DNA of 33,332 bases from Clostridia bacterium (GTDB lineage: Bacteria; Bacillota; Clostridia; Christensenellales; Aristaeellaceae): assembly GCA_017524725.1 (NCBI GenBank), contig JAFXUZ010000014.1:1-33332 (forward strand). Reading direction: 5' to 3'. The notes beneath the pieces are model-generated. The model was not told where the DNA came from, did not search any database, and worked only from the letters and a program-made list of their open reading frames with translations. Each line of letters opens with the position of its first letter. Positions within the stretch are counted from its first letter, which is position 1. Of the stretch, positions 1 through 7,700 are shown piece after piece. A program made the position numbers and the translations under genes.

Positions 1-10
1 ACTTAAAGGG

Positions 11-46
11 CCTCGTTCGCTGCTGTTTTAACAGCAGCGAACGAGG
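11..46. repeat. Perfect inverted repeat (17-bp arms)
   Basis: Arms at 11-27 and 30-46 are perfectly complementary around a TT centre, so the element can form a very stable hairpin. Neither side has a clear run of T, so it is at best a weak or T-less terminator for a gene to the left of the window. The following ~95 bases (47-141) are AT-rich and hold no recognisable gene; they may contain the promoter of the HAD gene, but I cannot pick convincing hexamers. Confidence 0.6.
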
Positions 47-205
47 CCGCACAAAATTGCATATTTGTCAAGTGCTTTTTGCATAATTATTTGATTTTTT
101 TTCGGATTTTTCTTATCTAAATGCCATTGGAACCGTCCCCTATGTTCGGGTTCCGCGTTCATATGGGACCTGGACGGAACGATTCTGGATTCCTACGGGG
201 CCATC

Positions 206-775
206 GTGGAAGCGGCGGCCGGGACGGCGGCGGAGGCGGGCCTTGGCGACACCGCCGGGGACGTACTGAAGGCCGTCAAACGGGGATCGGTCAGGGAATA
301 CCTGGCGGACGTCGGCGCCCGGAGCGGACGGTCCCTTGAGGAACTGCTTGACAGGTACCGGCTTTTGACCCACAGCCTGGACGGGAGCATCACGCTGATC
401 CCCGGCGCGAAGGAGGCCCTGGAGGAGCTCAGGCGCGGGGGAGCGGTCCATTTTGTATATACCCACCGGGGCGATTCCTCCGGACCGATCCTGGAGCGGC
501 TCGGGATCCGGGACTGCTTCCGGGAGATCGTGACGTCGCGCTATGCCTTCAGGCCCAAGCCCTCCGGGGAAGGGGTAAGATACCTTAAGGAAAAGTACGG
601 CCTGGACCCCAAACGGACCTGGTATGTGGGGGACCGGACGCTGGACGTATTGTGCGCGAAGGACGCCGGGGTCAGGGCGCTTTTGTACCTGCCGCCGGAT
701 TCCTGCGTATCCCCCACGGGTCAGGAGGACCTGATCGTCCGGGACCTGAGGGAGATAAAGCGCAGGACGGAATAG
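206..775 (+). CDS. HAD-superfamily phosphatase (phosphoglycolate-phosphatase-like), 5' end damaged
   Basis: The product resembles small-molecule phosphatases of the haloacid dehalogenase superfamily. Seen inside the frame: motif II in VYTHRG, the motif III lysine in RPKPSGEG, and motif IV in YVGDRTLD. Motif I, which carries the nucleophilic aspartate, is encoded in the same frame but upstream of the first in-frame ATG: 161-190 reads IWDLDGTILD. That frame is open back to about 95 yet has no ATG, GTG or TTG, so the ATG at 206 would give a protein without its catalytic Asp. Removing one G from the GGG at 148-150 would join the ATG at 142 to motif I (MFGSAFIWDLDG). The true gene is therefore probably 142-775 with a one-base insertion, real or from assembly. 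The substrate is unknown. Confidence 0.75.
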   Translation: MEAAAGTAAEAGLGDTAGDVLKAVKRGSVREYLADVGARSGRSLEELLDRYRLLTHSLDGSITLIPGAKEALEELRRGGAVHFVYTHRGDSSGPILERLGIRDCFREIVTSRYAFRPKPSGEGVRYLKEKYGLDPKRTWYVGDRTLDVLCAKDAGVRALLYLPPDSCVSPTGQEDLIVRDLREIKRRTE

Positions 776-861
776 GCGGTCTGCCGGGAAAGGCTGGGAA
801 AAGGTCCCCGGCCCGTGAGGAGGCGCGGCGGTATCCGTTCGACTGCAGGATACAGGATAAT

Positions 862-899
862 AAAAAAGGACGATCCTCTGTGCCGGGGATCGTCTTTTT
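862..899. terminator. Bidirectional intrinsic terminator
   Basis: An 8-bp perfect stem GACGATCC / GGATCGTC (869-876 and 887-894) is followed by TTTTT on the plus strand and by CTTTTTTA on the minus strand. It can end the HAD transcript from the left. It can also end the tRNA-like transcript from the right, whose last CCA lies only about four bases away. Confidence 0.85.
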
Positions 900-902
900 C
901 CA

Positions 903-1010
903 TGGTACAAGGCACGTTTTTTTGCCGGAAGCGACCGCGCTTTACGCAGGAGTCGGACCTGCTCCCAAATACGTGAAAGGTATCTGCATGGTTGTTGCTG
1001 TACGTGCCTT
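903..1010 (-). tRNA. tRNA-Glu(UUC)-like element with an extra hairpin
   Basis: Read on the minus strand, a normal 5-bp anticodon arm (984-980 / 972-968) carries loop CTTTCAC with anticodon TTC. A 5-base variable region follows, then a perfect 5-bp T arm (962-958 / 950-946), all with canonical tRNA spacing. The D arm is weak (GCA/TGC) and its loop has no GG. The T loop reads TCCGACT, with C in place of the invariant T55. The 5' acceptor strand GGCACGT finds its partner ACGTGCC only at 917-911. This leaves 28 extra bases between T arm and acceptor, containing a hairpin (AAGCG-CGGT-CGCTT). A CCA lies at 905-903. This may be an atypical tRNA, a tRNA-like RNA or a decayed tRNA gene. Confidence 0.45.
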
Positions 1011-1012
1011 AC

Positions 1013-1088
1013 TGGTGCGCCTTGAGGGATTTGAACCCACGGCCTTCGGATTAAGGGTCCGCCGCTCTTCCGACTGAGCTAAAGGCGC
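1013..1088 (-). tRNA. tRNA-Lys(CUU)-like, atypical (C33)
   Basis: It folds with all four arms at exactly standard spacing (73 nt plus an encoded CCA). The acceptor GCGCCTT/AAGGCGC is perfect, the D loop keeps GG and the T loop is TTCAAAT. The anticodon loop is CCCTTAA, giving anticodon CTT but C instead of the nearly invariant T33. There are also a G27-A43 mismatch and a T50-T64 mismatch in the T stem. Its D-to-anticodon half is almost identical to the Asn-like neighbour, differing inside the anticodon loop only at positions 33 and 34, which suggests it arose by duplication. It may be a poorly functional or pseudo-tRNA. Confidence 0.65.
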
Positions 1089-1091
1089 GAA

Positions 1092-1167
1092 TGGCGCGCT
1101 CTGCAGGGATCGGACCTGCGGCGTACGGATTAACAGTCCGCCGCTCTTTAGACTGAGCCAAGAACGC
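1092..1167 (-). tRNA. tRNA-Asn(GUU)-like, elbow contacts missing
   Basis: It folds as a cloverleaf of 73 nt with an encoded CCA and discriminator G. The acceptor is GCGTTCT/AGAGCGC, the anticodon loop is CTGTTAA (anticodon GTT), and the T stem GCAGG/CCTGC is perfect. The D loop AGTCTAAA lacks the G18-G19 pair and the T loop TCCGATC has C at position 55, so the two partners of the usual D-loop/T-loop contact are lost together. It is separated by 3 bases from each neighbouring tRNA. Confidence 0.65.
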
Positions 1168-1170
1168 GTA

Positions 1171-1246
1171 TGGTGCGTCTTCGGAGACTCGAACTCCGGA
1201 CGTCCGCATTAAAAGTGCGGTGTTCTGCCGTCTGAACTAAAGACGC
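1171..1246 (-). tRNA. tRNA-Lys(UUU)
   Basis: A canonical tRNA on the minus strand: acceptor GCGTCTT/AAGACGC, D stem GTTC/GAAC with GG in the loop, anticodon stem CCGCA/TGCGG around CTTTTAA (anticodon TTT, T33 present), T stem CGGAG/CTCCG with loop TTCGAGT, discriminator A and encoded CCA. This is the only member of the array with no deviation I can see. Confidence 0.93.
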
Positions 1247-1247
1247 A

Positions 1248-1311
1248 TGGGGCGGGGAAGGGGCCAAAAGCACGCTTTTTCACGATCCTGCCGATTGAAC
1301 TGAGCCGCCCC
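1248..1311 (-). other. Shortened tRNA-like remnant
   Basis: Minus-strand ends GGGGCGG (1311-1305) and CCGCCCC (1255-1249) can pair as a 7-bp acceptor-like stem. Next to it is a D-arm-like stretch (GTTC...GGAT with CGG in the loop). The middle collapses into a tight hairpin AAAAGC-GT-GCTTTT, and there is no recognisable T arm. It abuts tRNA-Lys(UUU) with almost no gap and is probably a tRNA that lost its 3' half by deletion. Its identity cannot be read. Confidence 0.3.
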
Positions 1312-1395
1312 CGGGTACCGGCGTGATCCGGACCCGCATCCCGTGCCCGGAAGGAAAACAGCCGCTGTACGCGCTTTCTGCCCTTCGGCAAGGAT

Positions 1396-1404
1396 AAGAT
1401 ACCA
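1396..1404 (-). promoter_or_regulatory. Possible extended -10 promoter of the tRNA-like array
   Basis: The minus strand reads TGGTATCTT, an extended -10 (TGn plus TATCTT). It lies ~85 bases before the first tRNA-like element and after the terminator of the WYL genes. No good -35 is seen. The rest of 1312-1460 shows no gene. Confidence 0.35.
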
Positions 1405-1453
1405 CAATTCTTTCGGCGTTTCCCGGTAAAAAAGTTGCGAACGCGAAGGCGGA

Positions 1454-1487
1454 TAAAAAAACCGGCCGGGCAATGCGCCCCGGCCGG
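1454..1487 (-). terminator. Intrinsic terminator after the WYL genes
   Basis: A 9-bp perfect GC stem (1462-1470 with 1479-1487) is followed on the minus strand by a run of seven T (1460-1454). It lies about 40 bases after the stop of the second WYL gene and separates that operon from the tRNA-like array. Confidence 0.9.
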
Positions 1488-1528
1488 AAAAAAGGAGCGC
1501 CTGCCGGCGTTCTCCCCATCCCTGCGGT

Positions 1529-2452
1529 TCATTCCGCGTTATCCGTCGGAAACGCCGCGAGGCGCTTCTGCTTTTCGATCCGCTCCCGGATCAGGCCGAT
1601 AAAGCGCTCCGGTTCCGTTACCCGGATCGCGGAGCCGAAGGACAGGATGCGTATCACCATCTCGGGCTCGTCCCGGCGGTCGTACTTAAGCGTGACCCGG
1701 TATCTGCTTTCGTCCAGCCGCATGGTTTCCTTTTCCAGGTGGGAAAAATGCAGCAGTACCCGCTCCAGGGCGTTGCGGCGGTCCTCCAGCTCGAAGACGA
1801 CGGTGTCCGTCTCCGCCGCGATCAGGCGGGAATTCCTGTTTTCGTAAGCGAAGGCGCATTCGATGATCCTTGAAAGGTTGATGGTCCAGCGCCGCTTCCG
1901 GCCCGCCGCGACCAGCCTGAAGCGGTCGTCCTTTTCGGAGTATTCCAGGTAATAGGGGGTCACCACCAGCTCCGGCCGCGTGTTTTTTCCCGTTTCAAAA
2001 AGGACGTACAGGTCGCGGTTTTCCCTCAGCGCCTGCAATATGGTGCGGAAACGGGCGGCGTATCCGGGATCCGCGTAATCGTCCCCGTCGGAATAGCGGT
2101 CGTAATATACGGTCATATCCGGGGTGAACAGCGGCTCCACGTCTTCAAGGCCGGTCATGTCCGGGTCGAACAGACGGATCCGCGGGTCCGTCAGCAGCGC
2201 CTTCATCCACCGCTTTTCCGTTGTCGTCAGGGGCATGGAAGGCTCGTTTTCCAGCGGGGTGGAAAGGTCTTTGTGCATGAGACGCCATTTTCCGCCCTTC
2301 AGGCCGTCCGGGACGGTCATCAGGCTTTCCCCGAAGGCGTGCTCCCGCACCAGGGACTGAAGCTCCCTGCCCGTCAGCTTTCCGCGCACCGCTTCCCTGA
2401 GAATGGCGGCGGCGGCAAGGTAATAGCTGCCGTAGATCTCATGAAACAGCAT
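1529..2452 (-). CDS. WYL-domain protein (second of a pair)
   Basis: A 307-aa WYL-type regulator-like protein. WYL domains are Sm-fold ligand-sensing modules of bacterial transcription regulators. The core lies around residues 160-230, with the typical ELVVTPYYLEY...RFRLVAAG pattern followed by the INLSRI segment. The N-terminal ~90 residues are helical and not a clear winged helix. The ATG at 2452 was chosen because GGAGG lies 8 bases upstream; longer upstream reading would run through the preceding gene. It overlaps the 3' end of the upstream WYL gene by 14 bases, so translation is probably coupled and the two proteins probably act as partners. Target genes are unknown; the neighbouring nucleoside phosphorylase gene diverges from the pair. 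Confidence 0.8.
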   Translation of the reverse strand: MLFHEIYGSYYLAAAAILREAVRGKLTGRELQSLVREHAFGESLMTVPDGLKGGKWRLMHKDLSTPLENEPSMPLTTTEKRWMKALLTDPRIRLFDPDMTGLEDVEPLFTPDMTVYYDRYSDGDDYADPGYAARFRTILQALRENRDLYVLFETGKNTRPELVVTPYYLEYSEKDDRFRLVAAGRKRRWTINLSRIIECAFAYENRNSRLIAAETDTVVFELEDRRNALERVLLHFSHLEKETMRLDESRYRVTLKYDRRDEPEMVIRILSFGSAIRVTEPERFIGLIRERIEKQKRLAAFPTDNAE

Positions 2453-3662
2453 TATTATTGCCTCCGTACATCTGCGCCAGCGTTTCGAAATCGCCGCGGA
2501 AACGGGCGATGACGCGCGCGTCCGTGCATTCAAGGCCGGAAATGCGGCCCGTAAACGTCCTCAGCCAGGGCAGCATCTCCCGCGCGTCGTACACATCCGC
2601 GGAAAACCGCCAGTGCGTATCGTCGACCTTAACCACTGTGCCGCAGCGCTTTTCCCTTTCGAGCCTCCTGACGACGTGCTCTTCGCCCTCTCCCGCGAAG
2701 ACCGTCATTTCGATATGCTCCAGACGCGAAAAGTTGTTGCCTGTCACGCCCCAGACGTGGGAGAGGAAATCGTCCAGCCGGGCCTTAAGGCCGGCGGGGA
2801 ATTCAAAAACGTCTCCCGCTTCCGCGCTGTCGATCCGATCGGTCCTTATGAAGGAGAAACGGTCGTGCGCCGGGGACCAGGTCAGGATGTACTGCCTCCC
2901 GGTCTGCGTGCCGATAAATACCTTCAGGGGAAGGACGATCCTGCGCTGCCCGCGGAAAGCGAGGGTAACAAGGCGGCGCTGCCCGATCGCCGAAAAAAGA
3001 GCGCACAGGACTTCACTGTCCAGCGCGTTCAGGATATAATGGTGCTTGAAACGAAACTGGCCGAATTTTTCCGGCAGGCGGTCCTGGATATAGGAGCCGA
3101 TCACGCCCAGCGGCGCGGCTTCCGAGAAAAACGCCGCGGCGGCGTCCCAGGAGGAAATGCGGGTACGGTCCCCGCTGAGCACATAGAAGGTCTCGCGGCC
3201 GCGCTTTTCCGTCTTAATGAGGCCAAGGGCGGCATACTCCCGGAGCTTTTTCCGCACCGTGGATTCGTCCGGCGGTTCGTCCGGATCAAATTCCGACAGC
3301 CTGTCCGAAAGTTCGTCCATCATTCCGGTGATGGAAAGGCCCCCGACGGACGAAAGGATGTCCAGGATGTGAAAATGCAGCGTGATGTCCCGGCCGGTAA
3401 AGGATTTGGCCCGGAACGCGCGGTACAGGGGGTTTTCCGGGATGGAGCGGCTGTCCACCGACAAAAATACGCGCCGCCCGTCCGCGTCCTGCCTGAAGGA
3501 CATGTAATCGCCCAGCCAGCTTTCTATGCGGCGCCGCTCGTTGTCGTAGCTCCGGGCGCTCTTTTCGGTAAATTCGTCCCGGTGCCGGAACCCGTATACG
3601 TAAAAAGAGCGGAGATATGTGCGGATGCGGCCGAAGGATTTGATCAGTTCGCTGTAGGCCAT
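2439..3662 (-). CDS. WYL-domain transcription regulator (first of a pair)
   Basis: A 407-aa protein. A winged-helix-like region lies at about residues 95-190 (two-helix stretch followed by STVRKKLREYAALGLI and a wing TEKRGRETFYVL). A WYL domain follows at about 230-315 (LVTLAFRG...VFIGTQTGRQYILTWS...TDRIDS) and a WYL C-terminal extension to the end. Start: AAGGAGG lies 6 bases before the ATG at 3662. It heads a two-gene unit with the next WYL gene, overlapping by 14 bases. It is divergent from a nucleoside phosphorylase gene that begins about 50 bases away, so autoregulation and control of that gene are plausible but not shown. Confidence 0.85.
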   Translation of the reverse strand: MAYSELIKSFGRIRTYLRSFYVYGFRHRDEFTEKSARSYDNERRRIESWLGDYMSFRQDADGRRVFLSVDSRSIPENPLYRAFRAKSFTGRDITLHFHILDILSSVGGLSITGMMDELSDRLSEFDPDEPPDESTVRKKLREYAALGLIKTEKRGRETFYVLSGDRTRISSWDAAAAFFSEAAPLGVIGSYIQDRLPEKFGQFRFKHHYILNALDSEVLCALFSAIGQRRLVTLAFRGQRRIVLPLKVFIGTQTGRQYILTWSPAHDRFSFIRTDRIDSAEAGDVFEFPAGLKARLDDFLSHVWGVTGNNFSRLEHIEMTVFAGEGEEHVVRRLEREKRCGTVVKVDDTHWRFSADVYDAREMLPWLRTFTGRISGLECTDARVIARFRGDFETLAQMYGGNNNAVS

Positions 3663-3714
3663 GAGCCGCCTCCTTGTTTATCAGTCAGACCTTTGGGAAG
3701 AAAGGATACGGAAT

Positions 3715-4470
3715 ATGATCACGGACTCGTTTGACATTGATTCTCCCGCCGTCATCAACCCCCGCCGGAGGGAAGACGCGCCGAAGGCGGACGCCTGCAT
3801 CGTCACCTTTTCCCATGAGATCGAAAAGCACGTGGCGGAAAACTACGCCCGGGGGGAAATGGCTTCCCTGTGGTGCGCCACCGGGAGGACCCCGGTGTAC
3901 CTGATCCGAAGGGGGGAAAAACGGTTCGCGTTTTACAAAACCTATGTCGGCGCGCCTATCACTGTGGGACTGATGGAAGACGCCGCCGCCGAACTGGATT
4001 GCCGCAGGTTCATCCTGTTCGGCGGGGCGGGGTGCCTTGACAGGGAGATCGCCCACGGAAGGGTGATGATCCCCACCGCCGCTTACAGGGACGAGGGCAC
4101 GTCTTACCATTACGCGCCGGCCTCGGACTATATCGCCGTCAGGAACGCGGACGCCGTCGAAAAATGCATGAAGAAAAACGGCATCCCATACGTGCTCGGC
4201 AAAACCTGGACGACGGATTCCTTTTACCGCGAGACCAGGAACAATTTCGAAAAGCGCAGGGCGGAGGGATGTATCTCTGTGGAAATGGAATGCGCGGGCG
4301 TCCAGGCCATGTGCGATTTCAGGGGGCTGGAGCTGTACGCTTTTTTCACCGGCGGCGATCTGTTGGACTCGCCGGAATGGGACGAGCGCGGCAGGAAATA
4401 CGCCGACGGGGGCCAGCATGACACGGGCCATTTCAGCATTGCCCTGGCGCTTGCGGACGATGTGACGTGA
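3715..4470 (+). CDS. Nucleoside phosphorylase family protein (PNP/UDP superfamily)
   Basis: A 251-aa protein related to the phosphorylases that cleave purine or uridine nucleosides with phosphate. Seen: the glycine-rich phosphate-binding region FGGAGCLDREIAHG, the mid-chain RDEGTSYHY, and the nucleoside-site segment SVEMECAGVQAM, where the Glu-Met-Glu ribose contact is typical. The upstream ATG at 3661 has no ribosome binding site and overlaps the divergent WYL start; the ATG at 3715 has GAAAGGA 8 bases upstream and begins MITDSFD, which fits the family. It is followed 48 bases later by the Nudix remnant. Substrate choice cannot be decided from sequence. Confidence 0.85.
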   Translation: MITDSFDIDSPAVINPRRREDAPKADACIVTFSHEIEKHVAENYARGEMASLWCATGRTPVYLIRRGEKRFAFYKTYVGAPITVGLMEDAAAELDCRRFILFGGAGCLDREIAHGRVMIPTAAYRDEGTSYHYAPASDYIAVRNADAVEKCMKKNGIPYVLGKTWTTDSFYRETRNNFEKRRAEGCISVEMECAGVQAMCDFRGLELYAFFTGGDLLDSPEWDERGRKYADGGQHDTGHFSIALALADDVT

Positions 4471-4518
4471 AAAACGGGAACAATACGGGAAAGCCGTGAC
4501 CGCCGGGAGGCTGAAAAG

Positions 4519-4790
4519 ATGAAGGAGATCGAAATACTCGGGGCGAACCGTTTCGAGACCTTTACAAAGACCCGGGAGGGCAGCCGTGCGATCGTCGTGA
4601 GGGACGGGATGATCCTCCTGAGCCATGAGACCGTGTCCGGCTGGTGGCTGGTGCCCGGCGGCGGAATGGAGGAAGGCGAAACGCCGGAGGAATGCTGCGT
4701 AAGGGAAACGGAGGAGGAGACCGGCCTGGTCGTGCGTCCCCTTGAGCAGTTCCTGACGGTATTATTGTATCACGATCGCCGCAAAAAAGC
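4519..4790 (+). pseudogene. Nudix hydrolase, 3'-truncated
   Basis: A start at 4519 with GGGAGG 8 bases upstream opens a Nudix-type protein. Residues 21-85 contain a full Nudix box (GGMEEGE ... RETEEETGL), the metal-binding motif of pyrophosphohydrolases acting on nucleoside diphosphate derivatives. Recognisable homology stops at about residue 80, near FLTVLLYH, where the rest of the beta sandwich and C-terminal helix should follow. From there the frame stays open to 5679, but only as the antisense of the DapF part of the carB gene, which is plainly not a Nudix tail. The end given is where the convergent gene stops. A deletion has probably removed the 3' half. If translated through, the protein would carry about 300 meaningless residues. 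Confidence 0.7.
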
Positions 4791-4791
4791 T

Positions 4792-7700
4792 TCAGCAGCT
4801 GAAAATTCCTTCAAAAACCATGACCGTCTCCCCGGTGAGGGTCATCTGTCCGTCGGATTCATGGACGGTCAGGTCCCCGCCGGGGAGTTTGACCAGGATA
4901 TCCTTTCCCGCGTCGCATCTGCCCGTGCGGATGGCCGCGGCCGCCGCGGCGCAGGCGCCGGTGCCGCAGGCCAGGGTCTCTCCGATGCCGCGCTCCCAGA
5001 CCCGAAGCCGGAGGGCTGTGCGGTTGATGACGCGGACGAATTCCGTGTTGGTCCCCTCCGGGAAGCAGTCCGCGCATTCGTACAGCGGGCCGACTTCGTT
5101 CAGGTCGAGCCCGTCCGGGAAGTCCGTAAAAATGACGCAGTGGGGGTTGCCCACCGAAAGGCAGGTGACGCGGTCGCGCCGCCCGCCGATGGGGAGGGGG
5201 ACGTCCACCGCCTCCTTCAGCCCCAGGGAGACCGGGACCTGCGCCGCATCGAAGGAGACGCGGCCCATCTGGGCGCAGACCGAGGAGACCTGCCCGTCCC
5301 TCAGGTAGACCCGCAGGCGATGGACCTGTCCCGCCATTTCCACGGTCATTACCTCGCTGCGCACATAGCCCCTGTCATAAAGGTATTTGGCGGCGCAGCG
5401 CAGATTGTTGCCTGCCATGCGGCCCTCGCTCCCGTCCCTGTTGAAGGAGCGGATGCTGACGTCCGCCGTTCCGGAGCGTTCAAGAAGTACGATCCCGTCG
5501 CCGCCGATGCCAAAGTGCCGGTCGCAGAGCTGGACGCACAGGGATTCGGGGCAGGCGATGCTGCCGTCGAAATTTTCGATAAAGATATAATCGTTCCCGC
5601 AGGAGTGCATTTTTACAAAAGGCACCCGCTGCCGCCATGCGCGCATGTGGTTCAGGTCCACAAGCTCGGTATTGGATAAACGGAAGCCCCCGGCCATCAT
5701 ATCCGCCAGCGCTCCCGCCGTATCCGGGGATGTCAGGCAGGGGATCCCCAGCTGCATGGCCCGGCGGTGCAGGGCGATGTAATCCCCGACGGTGGCGTCC
5801 CTCACCGCGCCGGTGTATACGATGTAATGAAGGTCCCCGTTTTCCATCAGCCGGATGATATCTCCGTTTTCCGCGGAGCCCGGGACGGAAGTGACGGGGA
5901 TGCCGAGGCTTTCGATGGCCCGGGCTGTCCCCTCGGTGGCATAGATCCTGAGTCCCAGCGCAAAAAAACGCCTGGCCAGGGACAGGATCTCCCAGTCCCC
6001 GTTTTCCTCCGCGCTGATCAGGATCCCGCAGCCTCTCCTGGCTGCCGGCACGCCGAGGCCGGAAGCGGCCAGGCCCTTGAACAGCGCTTCCGGCAGCGTC
6101 CGGCCGATCCCTAGCACCTCGCCGGTGGACTTCATTTCCGGGCCCAGGATGCTGTCGGCGTCGTTCAGCTTTTCAAAGGAGAACACGGGCACCTTCACGG
6201 CCGCGTAAGGCGGGGTCCGGTAAAGTCCGGTGCCGTAGCCCAGGTCCCGGAGCTTTGCGCCGAGCATGACCTTTGATGCCAGCTCCGCCATCGGCACCTT
6301 TGTTACCTTGCTGATATAGGGCACGGTGCGGCTGGCCCTGGGATTCACCTCGATAACAAAAAGCTCGCCGTGCCAGATCAGGTACTGGATATTCACAAGG
6401 CCCCGGGTGCCCAGCGCCAGGGCCAGTTTTTCGCTGCTGTCGCAGATGACCTTCGTGGACCTGTCGTTCAGGTTGTAGGGTGGATAAACGGCGATGGAAT
6501 CCCCGGAATGGACCCCCGCCCGTTCGATATGCTCCATGATGCCCGGGATCAGCACGTCCTCCCCGTCGGATATCACGTCCACCTCCACCTCGATCCCCGG
6601 CAGGTACCGGTCGATCAGCACCGGGTTTTCGATCCCCCCGGAGAGGATCTTTTCCATGTAGGCCCGCATCTGTTCCGCGTCCCTGGCAATGGTCATGTTC
6701 TGCCCGCCGATCACATAGGAGGGCCTGAGCAGCACCGGGTATCCAAGGAGCTCTGCGGCCCGGTCCGCTTCCTCCATGGTGCGGACGGCCATGCCCTTCG
6801 GACGGCGGATGCCGAACTTTTCCAGAAGCGCGTCGAAGCGTTCCCTGTCCTCAGCGATGTCGATGGATTCCGCGCTGGTGCCCAGGATGCGGATCCCGTG
6901 TTCGTCCAGGTACCGGGCCAGCCGGATGGCGGTCTGTCCGCCGAAGGCCACCACCACGCCCACGGGCCTTTCCACCCGGATGATGTTCATCACGTCCTCG
7001 GGCGTCAGGGGTTCAAAATAAAGGCGGTCGGCGGTGTCGTAGTCGGTGGAGACCGTTTCCGGGTTGTTGTTGACGATAACGGTGTCATAGCCCATTTCCC
7101 TGAGGGTGCGGACGCAGTGGACGGAGCTGTAATCGAATTCGATGCCCTGCCCGATGCGTATCGGCCCGCTGCCGAGGACCAGTACCACCGGCTTTCCGCT
7201 GCGCCGAAGCGTCCGGGATTCGCAGGCGCCGTCCGTGCAGGAATAGAAATAAGGGGTCTGCGCGGCGAACTCGGCCCCGCAGGTATCCACCATTTTATAG
7301 CTGAAAGCCCATCCGGGCAGGTCCTTTGCCCCGAACAGGCGGGATATGGCGGCGTCCGGGTATCCCAGGCGTTTAAGGAGCGCGTAGTCGCCCTCGTTCA
7401 GGCCGCTTTGCGCGATCCGGTTTTCCATATCCGCCATGCCCCTGAGCTTATGCAGGAAAAACGGGTCGATCCCCGTGATGCGGTGGATCTCCTCCACGGC
7501 CATGCCCGCCTTCAGCGCCTCGAACACGGTAAAGATCCGCCGGTCGTCCCGGGCGGAGAGCCGCTCCCTGAGGGAGGATGCGCACAGCGGCGGCGCGTTC
7601 AGGCTGTCAAGGCCGATCTCCGCGCCGCGCACGGCCTTCATCAGCGCCGCCTCAAAGCACCGGCCGATGGCCATGACTTCACCGGTGGCCTTCATCTGGG

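Noticed and set aside
4760..5679. C-terminal 300 residues of the Nudix reading frame as a new domain
   Set aside because: It is entirely antisense to the DapF domain and simply lacks stop codons.
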